A stretch of DNA of 64,000 nt from Megalobrama amblycephala (lineage: Eukaryota; Chordata; Actinopteri; Cypriniformes; Xenocyprididae): contig NC_063061.1 of NCBI RefSeq assembly GCF_018812025.1, positions 5,197,796 to 5,261,795 on the forward strand, in the 5' to 3' direction. Shown piece after piece: positions 34,231-46,107 of this stretch. Both the position numbers and the translations under genes were made by a program. The notes below the pieces were generated by a model that was given only the letters and a program-made list of their open reading frames with translations, was not told the DNA's origin and ran no database searches. The stretch's first letter is position 1. The number at the start of each line of letters is the position of its first letter.

Positions 34231-34792
34231 ATATACATTCAAAAAAATATTTCACCCCAAAAGTTAAAACTTATGTAATTCAATGGCATATAAAATTTCC
34301 ATCCATTTTAATCACATAAATCCAACGTAAAAAAAGTTAACTTTTACTTAAACTTCCCCATCATGTTCAGTTGACTTGAATGAATTAAATAAAGGTTATG
34401 TTAACTGAAAAAAACTGCAATTTAAGCTTGTGTAATACATACAATTTACTGTTTTAATATAATGCATTGTTACTTGCTTTATATAACTCCCTAATATTAA
34501 TGTATTTATATTAAATAAATGGTCAAACACATGTTACATTCATAAAAATGTATTGTCTTAATTGCTGCAGGAATAATAAGAAACATCCAATCTGACAAAA
34601 AATAGAACATAATGCAGTATTTCACAAGTTAAGACAACTGTTTACAGCAGTTTTGTGCCCTCTCCCAAACTAACGCAATGGCTATGGCTCCTTGTTTGAC
34701 TTTTTAGTTTTAAGTCTGTGTGCCAAAAAGTTCATAGATCAACAAGGAACCAAATTTCAACATCAAGCATTATTTTCACATATTTAAGGTAA

Positions 34793-35067
34793 TGTAAGGC
34801 GTGGGGTTTAACTGTTCATGGGTTGATTTCAATAAAGACGATGGACTTGAAATATTAACGGCTAATAACTTTTATTGAGCAGAGTGTTAGAACTGGGAAA
34901 AAACAACACCTCACTTCGTTCCCGAACACTCTCCACTCTAGCTCCTCCCCTTCCCATTACATCCTCCTCCTCGAGGACTCAACATCAAAATAAAAGTCCT
35001 TGATAGAAAATAATGTAAAACAAAAAAACAGATAGAATACAATGAACGTTAAACAAGCAACCTCACA
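34793..35067 (-). repeat. Element 2 3' LTR
   Basis: 275 bp, tgtaaggcg ... aacctcaca on the plus strand. Differs from 42707-42982 by about three substitutions and one G-run indel. Confidence 0.95.
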
Positions 35068-35276
35068 TTAGTTACCCCATGTGAAAAGAAACGTCCACGT
35101 TTTCAACATACAGAAAATAACAATGTCATGAATAAACCAGACAAAGCAATGTGCAGATTGTTGTTGCAACACAACCACGATTTTCAATTAACAATATGGT
35201 CTGAGACATTTAAGGACCTCAAAAATAAAATAAAAAAATAAAGCAAAGATATTCTTTCTTTTTTCTTTTTTTTTTT

Positions 35277-38200
35277 TTACTTCACAACATAGTCTTTGAA
35301 TCTTGCAGGCAATCTGACAGGCCTGCGACCTAATGGTCTAGAGTCTAGAACAGCATGTGGAGCCATAGAGGTAAGACGGTCCACTTTTGAGCTTGCAGTG
35401 TCACCAGACTGTGGGACATTAAACCAGTGGTTCTCAACTCCAGTCCTCAGGAGCCACTGCTCTGCACACTTTGTATGTCTCTCTTATCTGACACACTCAA
35501 ATACAAAATGTGCAGACCAGTGGGTCCCGAGGACTGGAGTTGAGAAACACTGCATTAAACTGTCCAGTGTTTTGAGTTAAGTTCAGTGGGGGCTGTCCCA
35601 AAAGCAAAGACCTAGCCGAACTCTGATTGGGGACTCCTCCAGTAAAAACGACAGAAGGCAAGTTCTCTTGGGCAGCAAGTGTATTAGAATTAGAAGTACT
35701 AGAGGGTACTTCCTTTTCAACAGGCTGTGCAATGGGAGATGATGCATCTGATACTGTTCGCCCCAGCTGACATGTGGGAGCCAGGTAGGGTTTAAGACGG
35801 TTATGATGTTCCACTTGTGGTGTCTTTTCAGGAAAACCTTTTGGCTGAATAGCATACAGTACAGAGTAACCACTGGCAGGCTGAACAGTTCGTGTTACAA
35901 TGTAGGGTCCTTTCCAGTGTGGGGCCAGTTTACAACGGGAATGAGCAGGATCATTCAGCCAAACCAAGTCTCCCACACTGTACGTGGTGTATTTGGCCTT
36001 TTTATCATATTGTGCTTTTTGTTGTACATAAGCATGTTCCTGATTCTCCTTACGGAACTGGAATGCAAAATGTAATTTCCTGTAGACAGATGTAGCATAC
36101 TCTGCTGGGGTGCCCGCAGAGGCACTGGAAGATTCAGCAGGACTAGGAAAGAGTAAATGAACAGGCAGTCTGGTTTCACGTCCATGAACAAAGAAGAAAG
36201 GGGTGTATCCAGTACTGCTGTGCACACTGGTATTGTAAGAGAACTGGATTGACCTCAACATGGTATCCCATGGTTCTGTTTGCTGATACAGACTTTTACT
36301 CAACTGGTCTTTCAGGGTGCGATTAAATCTTTCGATTAAACCATCTCCCTCAGGATGATAGGGAGAAGTCCTAGTTTTGGTGACACCCAACTTGGAACAC
36401 AACTCCTTAATTAAATCTGCCTTAAACTGACGGCCTTGATCTGTATGAAGGCATTCAGGAACACCATGCTCTGTAACATACTGCTCAAAAATACAGTGTG
36501 CAACCGTTACAGCTCTTTGGTCCTTCATAGGGTACAAATTCACATACTTGGTGAAATAGTCTTGAAGAACGAGGACATATTTATGGCCTGATGGTGTCAC
36601 AGGAAGCTCTGTAATGTCAGCTGCCACCTTTTCGAAAGGACGATTGGCATGAATAGCCTGTAAAGGAGCTACTCGATGTGGAACTGGCATAGATCTAGAC
36701 TGGCAGGAAACACACTGTTGGCAGTAGTTCTCTATGTCTCTCGCCATGTATGGCCAATAGAAATGCTCCCTGGCCCTTGCAAGTGTCTTTTTATGACCAA
36801 GGTGACCTACAGTGGAATGTCCATGTAAAAACTGTAACACCTGGGGGACAGCTTTGCTGGGAATGACTACATGAAGAGTGGGTGATTCTTTTGGTTTGTT
36901 ACAGGCAAAACGGTAGATTTTCTCATCCTGCAAATGCAGTCTATCAAACTGTCGCCAATATACTTTGAGCTCTGCCGAACCTTTCTTTAGAACCCACGAT
37001 GGAGGTCTCCTTCCATCCTTTAACCACTCAATCACTGTCCTCAGTGTGACATCATCTTTTTGACACTGTGCAATATCGACTGACAAAGACTGGGAAAGGT
37101 CTATGACAGCATGAGCAGTAAGAGGGGCTATGATTAAAGAAGGTTCTGGCTTGCCTGTCATTGAGAGATCAGAAGTAGGCTGCGGAATGGCATTGCTTTG
37201 ACTTGGGCGTCTAGACAGTGAGTCTGCATTTGTGTGCTTTGCACCAGTCCTGTGTTTTATGACCCAATTGTACACATCAAGCTCCAATGCCCAACGGGCC
37301 CTGCATCCTGTTGGATCTCGATCGATAGGCATTTTCTTTAAACCTAACAAGGGGCGATGATCTGTAACAATCACAAAGGGGCACCCTTGCAAGTAGTGTG
37401 AGAAATGTCTAACGGACCAAACAATAGCCCACTATTCTTTGTCAAAGGTGGACCAGTTGCGCTCTGTTGCACTTAGCACACGACTGGCATAGGCTACTAC
37501 CTTTTCAACACCCTGTTGTTGTTATGCAAGAACGGAGCCAATAGCGTGGTGAGATGCATCCGTATATAGAATAAAAGACTTGCTGAAATCAGGGTAAGTG
37601 AGGATAGGAGGGGAAGATAGAGCATTCTGAAAATACTGAAAAGTGTCTTCACATTCTTCACTCCAAATGAATTTGGCATGTTTCCTTGTCAGACTGTGTA
37701 AGGGAGCTGCTTTTTCTGCAAAATCTTTGATAAAACGGCGATAGTATGAACAGAGGCCTATGAAAGCTCTAACCTCTGTAGGTGTAGTTGGACGAGGCCA
37801 GTTCAACACTTTCTCTGTCACCTTGGGGTCTGGCTGAATGCCATCCTTTGAAACCACATGTCCTAGAAAGAGTACAGATCGCTTGAAAAACTGACATTTT
37901 TGAGGATGGAGATTGAGACCAGCTTGCCGCAATCTACCAAACACTTCAGAGAGATCGTGGATGTGGTCTTGAAAGGTCTTACTGAAGACTATTATGTCAT
38001 CAAGATATACCAAAGTCTTAGACCAATGGAGGCCACGAAGAACAAGCTCCATCAATCGCTGAAATGTCAGGGGGGCATTAGTAAGGCCCATTGGCATGAC
38101 CTTAAAATGATAAAGGGAATCACCCGTAGTAAAGGCAGTTTTTTCCTTACTAGCATCATCCATTTGAATCTGCCAATAGCCACTTGACAAATCTAGTGTA

Positions 38201-38588
38201 CTAAAGAGGGTGGCTCCAGATAGGGCATCCAAACTGTCATCCACACGTGGGAGTGGGTGTGCATCTTTGATTGTAATCGAGTTTAAACGTCTGTAATCTA
38301 TACAAAATCTGTAAGATCCATCCTTCTTACGAACAAGTATCACTGGGGAGGCCCATGGACTATGGCTAGGCTCAATTAAGTCAGCATCAAGAAGTTTCTG
38401 TACTTGTTTGTGGATTTCCTCTCGTAGGACAGGAGATGTACGATATGCCCTCTGATGTGCAGGGGACGTAGAGGATGTGTGTATGCTATGCTTAATCAAA
38501 TCAGTTCGACCTAGATCAGTAGAGGAAGTACTGAAGATATCACAGTTCTCTTGTAGGAGGGAGTGAACTACTTTCACCTCATTAGGAG
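35277..38588 (-). pseudogene. pol: Element 2 pol (RT, RNase H, integrase)
   Basis: RT motifs: DGSYRFCIDYRRLN, FSTLDLSSGYWQI and YLDDIIVFS. RNase H: LYTDASHHAIGSV, then TDHRPLLGL. Integrase: the HHCC finger (HLGHKKTLARA ... CQQCVSC) and the acidic triad in VAADITELP, CLHTDQGRQF and GLIERFNRTL. The frame is continuous from 38588 except for TAA at 37522-37524 and TAG at about 37431-37433, both in RNase H and both single-base type changes. The hAT MITE near the end adds a false stop; beyond it the frame resumes and stops at 35277-35279. The upstream end abuts the solo LTR and continues into protease on the other side. Confidence 0.92.
35425..35552. mobile_element. hAT MITE inside element 2 pol
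   Basis: 128 bp with inverted ends cagtggttctcaactccag and ctggagttgagaaacactg, flanked by the 8-bp duplication cattaaac (35417-35424, 35553-35560). Both are hAT signatures. It lies near the end of the pol frame and introduces a premature stop at 35497. Confidence 0.93.
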
Positions 38589-40104
38589 TGTAGCATATGC
38601 ACACGTATCAGGATAATCAATAAACTTTGGAATGTTCAGAACGCTTTTAGCATGCTGGACTGGGTTGTAAAACCATCCCGACTCCGAACAGTCTGCCATA
38701 AGATGAGCCCACTTGACACTTTTGTGGACCTGCGAGGGTAAACAGAAAACTCCAACTTCCTCACTTTGGTGACTTCAAAAGGAGCACCCCCCCCCCAGAG
38801 ACTGACCAGATCCACATTCCAACACCCCACACACACAGGGACACACAAAAACACACACACAGACACATACAGAAACACACAATCATACATTTTTGACTGT
38901 ATATGTAAAATACAACTATGCTGAAATATATCCATCATGTATTTTAGGGCCTATGCATGTTTCCTAGTGTTTAAATGAGTGTATTTGTGCTAGTGTGCAT
39001 TTTAATGATAGAATTTGGTCTGTAAACCATAACTTCTTTTATATGCATTTCTGATGTATCGAGTTTGATCTCGTTTTAAAGCTCCGGACTCGAGCTATTC
39101 ACTGAGAGGTGTCACATAGCTGACAAATGCATTTTTCTATGTGTTTAATGATCCTGTGAAGAACGGACTCCATCTCGAAATCCGATCTGATAGTCATTAA
39201 GTATGCAAATTCAGCTAGGAGACCAAACAAAGGAACTTTGCCCGCCAAATAGTGCTGCGCATCTATTGGTGGCTACAATTCAGGAGGTGTGTTAGCTTGG
39301 GTTTCCATAAAAACAACGACACACACCTTCTCCGCTCTCTTCTCTTCTCTTGGTGTGTTCTCCCGATTGTCTCACTCGTCTCTCCCGGTACGCCTCCGGT
39401 GACCACGCGCTGCCATCGCGCTCAGCTTCGGGACCGCCATCTTCCAGCGAAACTCACTCTCAAGTCCTCAGTTCAAACCTTCCCGCGGAACTGAAGAAGC
39501 CAACGAACTGCACCAGCGCTAAACTGAAATTCGACACGCACAACCAATGCAAGTATACTGCCGTTTCTCAATCTTAGATGATGAAACTGATTTCCGCGCT
39601 GGCCTCAAGGACTGTTTTGTAAGTTTGCTACTTGCCTTCTCTCTTTCCTTCTCTACTTCCACTCTTGTACATATGCGTGTATGTTCTTCTATATATATTT
39701 TAGACGTATAATCTCTGTAGTTGTAGCTGCATATATTAAACACTTAATTCATGCTCGATTGTTCTGTTTGTTCTTTCAACTGAAGACCAAGTCACTTTAA
39801 CGTTTTTTCGATCGCTTTATGCTTTGATGCTATAATAGCAAGTTATTTTCATGGCCAGAGAATAACTCCGTTCATAATATTCTATGAGAAGCAGCGGTTT
39901 GCTGGACGAACTGGTAGTTTCTCTAAATAATCATTGAACCTGAACTAATCATATATGTAATTAATTATAATTCGTTGTAATTGATTCACAATATATGTTT
40001 AATTCCCCCTTGGGTCAATATGTGCATAATAATTCATAAAACCTTATGAATTATTATATTCATATTCCACCCATAAATTGATTAATAACCGCTACATCAT
40101 TACA
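38589..40104 (+). repeat. Solo LTR (element 3 family) inside element 2
   Basis: 1,516 bp, tgtagcatatgc ... tcattaca, flanked by ggag on both sides (38585-38588, 40105-40108). It is the reverse complement of the element 3 LTRs, with clear divergence. Its sense is opposite to element 2. Removing it restores continuity between protease and RT frames. It probably arose by LTR-LTR recombination. Confidence 0.92.
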
Positions 40105-40964
40105 GGAGTAAGAGTGTCTGTACCCATGTGAACATCAGGTATTTTGCACGAAGGGCTTGGCAGGCTAACCTGAGCTACAAGAGTGTCCACAGGCCTATAG
40201 AAATCAGAAGGCATGTTACGCACAGAGTAGAACTGACCTAAATGGGCCTGTTTGGGCAGCTCAATGTCTTGGTGTGTAGGATTAAGTAGATGAACAACAG
40301 TGAGCCCGTTTTCAACATTAGAGAAGCTACGAGCAACAGCTAAATCTTTGTCAAATGACACATTTGGTTCTAGGATACCTTGAAAACCATGGAGCTGACT
40401 ACCTGTTTCAGATACACATGCTACTGAGGCAGGAACAACAATCTCTGTCAAGGGTGGGACTGAGACCTGTGAGAGCAAGAACACATTACAGCAAAAAGGC
40501 AATGCTTGGGAGGAACTGAGAAGAGAAATTTTTTCATTCTCGAACATGAAAGCACCAGAGGCTGTGTCAATTGAGGCACCATGTGTTTTGAAAAAGTCCC
40601 ACCCAAGAAGGGCGTCCTGTCTAGAGTCTCTTACAACATACATGTCCATACTGAAAATGTGTGACCCAAGGCGTAATGTGACAGTTAATGAACCTAAAAT
40701 GTTTAATTGATGTCCTGTCAGTGTGTGTGCCACCTGGAAACTTTTCAGTAAGGGCCGATGTTTCAGTGCAGGGATGCGTTGACGCAAGGCCTCACTAATG
40801 AGTGACAAACCAGCACCCGTGTCAAGGAAAACACTGACTTCTTGGTCCTCGATGAGTCCTTTTATGTATGGGGTCCAAACTGTGGAGTCCTCAGGTGTGA
40901 CTGTGTTGTCGCTATGGGCCACTGACATTTGAACTGAAGATTGGCCCCCATCTCCAGCTAACAT
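40105..40964 (-). pseudogene. pro: Element 2 protease region
   Basis: Minus-strand frame with VSVFLDTGAGLSLIS, the aspartic protease active site, and DALLGWDFF, equivalent to the ILG motif. It is followed by about 130 residues leading towards RT. It originally continued directly into pol; the solo LTR now separates them. The start of this frame is uncertain because the preceding nucleocapsid region has been replaced by duplicated sequence. Confidence 0.85.
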
Positions 40965-40982
40965 TCGTTTCCCGAACGGTGA

Positions 40983-41240
40983 TGACTACATGAAGAGTGG
41001 GTGATTCTTTTGTCTTTCTTTTGTTACAGGCAAAACGGTAGATTTTCTCATCCTGCAAATGCAGTCTATTAAACTGTCGCCAATATACTTTGAGCTCTGC
41101 CGAACCTTTCTTTAGAACCCACGATGGAGGTCTCCTTCCATCCTTTAACCACTCAATCACTGTCCTCAGTGTGACATCATCTTTTTGACACTGTGCAATA
41201 TCGACTGACAAAGACTGGGAAAGGTCTATGACAGCATGAG
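40983..41240 (-). repeat. Duplicated pol fragment in the gag-protease region
   Basis: 258 bp nearly identical to 36864-37115 of the same element's pol gene (the segment before the integrase finger, e.g. QDEKIYRFACNK). It has a small insertion and about one substitution, in the same orientation. It sits where the Gag zinc knuckle would be expected. Confidence 0.95.
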
Positions 41241-41455
41241 TGAAATGTACATGCCGTGAATGGGGTTGTTGTGGACTTGGAGAGCAATGTCTGTAATACT
41301 GCTCACCCCTCCGTTGATCTCTGTTTCCCCCTGGGGTGCTGTCATCCTTCGAATGATGCCTATAGCTGGGTTGAGGTGTCACTGAGTCATCATATGCAAC
41401 ATATCTTCGCTGAGGGCTTAAGCGGGTATCTCTACTCTCAGAGAATATGGGTCTG

Positions 41456-42104
41456 TCATAGCCTTGCTGCTGATGATAACTTGACCTTGGGCTCCCTTGT
41501 GGTCTGCGGTGGCTGATACTGGAACGTACAGGAGATCAGGAAAGGAAAAGGCTCAGTGGCTGTGGAACGTGCCCTCTCACACCTACCAGCTACTTTAATT
41601 GCATCATCAATTGTAGCAACACCAAACTCGTACAGCTTAGTTTGCAACGCAGGTTCCAGTCCAGCTATAAAACGTCGCAAAGTTTCACCTTTAATGGCAG
41701 ATTGTCCATAATCCGGAAAAGCTTGGTGAACAAGGTGGGTCAATTCAGCAGCATACACTTCTAATGGCTCATTACTCAGACGCGGTCTGGCATTCAAGTA
41801 TGTTTGAAAAGTTCTTAGTAACTGTTTTTAGTCAAAAACTGCAGCCATTTTGCTACATGTACAGTCATAATCAGATTTTATGTCATCTGACAAACTATCC
41901 CAATAACTGAATGCAGCACCTGCCAATCTTGAAGGATGTACTTTGGCCAGCTGAGGTTTGTCCATACCTGAGGTCTCGCAGCATACTTGAAAACGACGAG
42001 CCCATTGAGAAAAGCTTTCATTGCCATCCCCAGTGAAGTCTGGAGGTAAAACAGCTCTGAAGTGCACTTGTGGAGTTAATACATTGTCTTCTGCCTTGTT
42101 TGAA
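41456..42104 (-). pseudogene. gag: Element 2 gag
   Basis: Capsid-like sequence: FTGDGNESFSQWARRFQVCC, LAGAAFSYWDSL, then a stop (TAA at about 41828), then in the same frame LNARPRLSNEPLEVYAAELT and FIAGLEPALQTKLYEFG. This is the Retrotrans_gag pattern. The start is unclear; an 8-T run near 42108 suggests a frameshift upstream. No CCHC knuckle remains. Confidence 0.82.
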
Positions 42105-42706
42105 AAAAAAGTGCTGCCAATGCAGCGTTGTACCAGTTCAGTCCAGTCTTTTATTGATAAAGATTATTTGCCAGTTAGCCTTATACTGTGACCTTTGTAG
42201 TATGCAAATAATGTAGATGAACACATAAAAGAAGTCTATTTTATAAGTCTCAGTGCTTTCTCCTTTTGTTTTTGGGCTATGTGCAGTTACCAAAGTTCAC
42301 CACAGGAGGGAGCAACGCGCACACGTTTCAGAAAATGTGAGCGCCGTCAAATCCTGGCAAAGAGCCAACTTTGAATCGTCGAGAAGCAGGCATTTTACTC
42401 TTTTTCACCAAAATAAAATGAAATAATCAAATAACTAAACATGAAAATAAAACTCACACGATGGTGAAAACAATAAAGCTGCTCTAAAGTTATAAATGTA
42501 GTCCGTCAGAATACAGTCCATGTAATTGAAAACGCTGCACGTTAAGCAAAAAGCGTTTCAGTCTGAAATAACCCGTACAACAACTGATCCAGCATATATG
42601 AAGAATAGGCAGTGATTATCATATATTTTCGTCTTTGTCACCATACCAGTCCAACAGCAACTTCTCCAAAGATGCAGAAAACCACCACCGCTGCCACCAA
42701 TAAATA
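42105..42706 (-). promoter_or_regulatory. Element 2 leader and primer-binding site
   Basis: Untranslated leader between LTR and gag. On the minus strand TTGGTGGCAGCGGTGG (42685-42700) lies six bases inside the LTR end and resembles a tRNA primer-binding site starting TGG. The remainder shows no coding frame. Confidence 0.55.
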
Positions 42707-42982
42707 TGTAAGGCGTGGGGGTTTAACTGTTCATGGGTTGATTTCAATAAAGACGATGGACTTGAAATATTAACGGCTAATAACTTTTATTGAGCAGAGT
42801 GTTAGAACTGGGAAAAAACAACACCTCACTTCGTTCCTGAACACTCTCCACTCTAGCTCCTCCCCTTCCCATTACATTCTCCTCCTCGAGGACTCAACGT
42901 CAAAATAAAAGTCCTTGATAGAAAATAATGTAAAACAAAAAAACAGATAGAATACAATGAACGTTAAACAAGCAACCTCACA
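42707..42982 (-). repeat. Element 2 5' LTR
   Basis: 276 bp; tgtaaggcgtggggg ... cctcaca, adjacent to the gtaa duplication. Confidence 0.95.
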
Positions 42983-43504
42983 GTAACATTGGGATCTCTC
43001 TGCATAGTATGGTAGTCAGTTTTTGCTTTTGCTTGTCTGAAACTTGATACACAACAGTAAATGTGTTCAAAAAAATAAACAATCAGGACACTTGGGGAAA
43101 AAGAAAAGCAATCTGAATGAATCTGAATGACTTTACATATAACAGGTTTTCTGTTGTCTGTTACATTTCAGCATTTAGACATTCAGCAGCCCAAGTGTCC
43201 TACTCACAAGTTAAAATCCTGGACAAGGAATAGCACAAGAGCTAACATCTCTGTTAAAGGGTTAGTTCACTCACTTTAAAAATATTAGAGTTAGAGGAAG
43301 CCAGAAGGTGCATTATAGGTGTCTCTTGATTTGAGTTAGTGTCATTGGTTCATAGTGTCATCGAACATACAAGTTTAAAAGTTTTCTAAGTCCTTCCAGT
43401 GGATCGAAACATCTATGTGATGTCCTAAAATCTAAATTCATCAGTACTTTCTGGAAGAATTCAAAAGTGAATTTGAGACTCGGAGCATAGCTTGATTGTC
43501 TAGA

Positions 43505-44490
43505 TCAATCCAAACAGCAAAAAACTCCTAAGTGTTGTAGCAGTTTTAAACCCTCTGTTGCTACGCCAACATCCACTGGCTCATCCTCAGCGCTTTCTTT
43601 AAGGGTCTCAAAAGGGCCCAGAGTGGTCTCAGAAATTCCTCCCTCAGTTCCACCAGGATTGCAGTCCTAAGCAAGTAAATGAATGAATTAATAAATATAT
43701 AACACCTTGTTTAGTTTCACTGAAATATTGGCAGCACACAGCAATATACTGTATGTGTAGGTCATTACAAAAATATATATACTGTACAAACCTGGAATTC
43801 TGGAAAACTGGAAGTGTTGTAATGTCCCCATTGAGATACACACACAGACTCTTTATGACACAGTCTCATTTGTGTGTATCTTCGCACAAAAAAGTATGAC
43901 ACAATATTAAAAACAGTGATTGATTATAGTTCAATCTTTGTAATTATTTCCAAAGAACTGTAACACAATTTACCACACCTTGTCTGCAACTGCAATGTGT
44001 GTGATATCTTTTGTCCAGAAGCTCCTTTTCTGCTGAAAACTTTAGTTTGATTAACAGTGTATCTGTCCAGCTGCTATGAACGTTGACAGAATTGGCACAG
44101 TCGTTATCCGCATTAATTCTGAGAGGGAAGAGATGGTGGCCTACTGTGTAGGAAATTATTGTAATTTACAAAAAGTTTTAATGTAAATAACAAAAACACT
44201 TACTTAATTTACTGTGAACAGGTTGACTGAATCTCTCCTCAAAATGTCCAAGTTTAATCTTAGAATGTTTCAATTACTTAAACATACTGGATACTTCTGT
44301 GATGCTTCTTCCACACACTTTACGTTGCCACAAATGTCACATATCTGAAAGTCAAAAAACAGAAAATCGACATCAACAATTTTACAAAGAAATGAAACTA
44401 GTAAATTTTAGTTTTAATACAAGAAATATGAAAAAATATTACACATACCATAATTGAGTTATTGTCCCAAACTGATGAGGTTTCTGAAAT
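43505..44490 (-). other. Possible minus-strand exon cluster
   Basis: Three open segments have plausible splice borders on the minus strand. About 44336-44295 encodes CDICGNVKCVEEASQ. 44118-43979 has acceptor tctcag and donor gtgtgg and encodes NADNDCANSVNVHSSW. 43666-43505 has acceptor cttag, encodes NPGGTEGGISETTLGPFETL and ends TGA. A short segment at about 44485-44451 may be another. Phases do not all agree, so this may be a decayed gene carried by the outer transposon. No family is recognised. Confidence 0.3.
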
Positions 44491-44602
44491 AGTAAAGATG
44501 ACATACACTTATTTATTTATTTATTTTAATGAAATTACGACTTGAAAAGAATGCACGTTCCCTTTCATGGACACAACTTTTAACAGGAATTTTTTTAATT
44601 AA

Positions 44603-45213
44603 AGGTGCTGAAGAACATGTTTTTAAAAGATGTAATATAAGTCTAAGGTGTCCCTTGAATGTGTCTGTGAAGTTTCAGCTCAAAATACCCCATAGATTTT
44701 TTTTTTTATTAATTTTTTTAACTGCCCATTTTGGGGCATCATTATAAATGCGCCGATTCAGGCTGCGGCCCCTTTAAATCTCGTGCTCCATGCCCCAAGA
44801 GCTCACGCTTGCCTTAAACAGCATAAAAAAAAGTTCACATAGCTAATATAAACCTCAAAATGGATCTTTACAAAGTGTTCGTCATGCAGCATGTCTAATC
44901 GCATAAGTATAGTAGTCACCTAGTCTGATGATTCAGCTGTGCACAGATCCAGACGTTAATACTGGCTCCCCTTGTCTAATGGGCTGGCATATGCAAATAT
45001 TGGGGTCATACATATTAATGATCTCGACTGTTACGTAACAGTCGGTGTTATGTTGAGATTCGCCTGTTCTTCTGAGGTCTTTTAAACAAATGAGATTTAC
45101 ATAAGAAGGAGGAAACAATGGAGTTTGAGACTCACTGAATGTCATTTCCATGTACTGAACTCTTGTTATTCAACTATGCCAAGGTAAATTCAATTTTTGA
45201 ATCTAGGGCACCT
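44603..45213 (-). mobile_element. TTAA-flanked transposon, copy 2
   Basis: 611 bp, inverted relative to 14440-15420, flanked by TTAA (44599-44602, 45214-45217). Shares 'gtgcacagatccagacgtta' and the aggtgcc/gggcacct ends. Shorter than copy 1 by an internal deletion. Confidence 0.88.
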
Positions 45214-45252
45214 TTAATATACGGTTGAATGACAAACACACTCTCTCAAAGC

Positions 45253-45255
<3 letters not shown>

Positions 45256-45308
<53 letters not shown>
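45256..45308. repeat. (TA)n microsatellite
   Basis: About 53 bases of uninterrupted alternating T and A. Confidence 0.98.
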
Positions 45309-45310
<2 letters not shown>

Positions 45311-45506
45311 TAAAATGATCACAGTTACATATATTACTCTTTTTACACTTGAGAAGACCTAAAATATAAGTTAATTCCGGTCAATTCGGTTTAGGAAAAA
45401 TGCGCCTTCACGTTAAAACTAAGAAAACAAAATAGAATGCATAATACGTTTTATTAAAAATTTTGCTTAATTTCAATTAGTGGCAAGAATCATTTTTTTG
45501 AGTGTA

Positions 45507-46107
45507 TGAGGTTTTATGCAATGACATGGAGAATTATGAATCTGTAAGGTTTTGTATGATTTATAATAATTTGGTGTACTGACAAGCCTGTTTACTATTT
45601 GATGATGTTTATCACTGCCACAGATAAATGATATGTGTTAATAACAGGGTTTAAGATTTTGGTTTTCAATATTTTGGTCACCCACCTCTAGTTTAACGAA
45701 AGGCATTTTACAAAATATCTCTAGTCCTCTAGTGTGCAAGCTAAAGGCGACTGTGGGAAGGAATGAAAAAGTCCATTTGATGTTGGATAATGAATAAAAA
45801 CTTGGAAGAACACATGCTACACCAAGAGACTTCACTGTTGGTGTCTTTTAGAAGAGCCGTATTAGAATCTGAAATTCATGTGTTTTGATTTCACAGTATT
45901 GAGACTAAAACACAAACTAGGAGAAGGTGGGGTATCACGTCCAGGAACAGTACACCAAAAAAAAGAAAAAAAATGTCGTTTACACACTCATTTCAAACCT
46001 GTATGACTTTATTCTGTGGTTTACAAACAATTTTTTTAAACTTTTTCCTTGCCAGCATTTCTTTAAAAAAAGTTGCCAACTACCACCAGTGTTTTTATAA
46101 TTAAAAA
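45507..46107. repeat. Receptor 3' flank copy, right part
   Basis: Matches 153-686 ('gaggttttatg', 'cacaaactaggagaaggtgg', 'aaacctgtatgactt'). The minus-strand open frame in both copies (MKSLGVAC...) is short and probably incidental. Confidence 0.85.

Larger units (their letters stand above)
34793..42982 (-). mobile_element. Ty3/Gypsy retrotransposon (element 2)
   Basis: 8,190 bp with LTRs of 275 and 276 bp, ends TG...CA and a 4-bp target duplication gtaa (34789-34792, 42983-42986). Minus-strand order is LTR, primer site, gag, protease, RT, RNase H, integrase, LTR. The protease-RT-RNase H-integrase gene was one frame, now interrupted by a solo LTR, two nonsense codons and a MITE. About four differences between LTRs suggest moderate youth. 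Confidence 0.95.
34233..45506. mobile_element. Composite insertion with TA-flanked inverted ends
   Basis: Relative to the uninterrupted copy at 1-686 this block is extra. Its ends are TA-cattcaaaaaaatatttc (34234 on) and, inverted, TA-cactcaaaaaaatgattc (ending 45506). This is consistent with a TA-targeting DNA transposon into which element 2 and a TTAA MITE later inserted. The outer element's own transposase was not found. 34255-34788 is AT-rich without coding frames. Confidence 0.6.

Noticed and set aside
35296..35580. Plus-strand 94-residue frame
   Set aside because: Opposite the end of element 2 pol and across the hAT MITE; an incidental reading.
39252..39577. Frames inside the solo LTR
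   Set aside because: Lie in LTR sequence that also occurs in the element 3 LTRs with other frame lengths; not conserved as protein.
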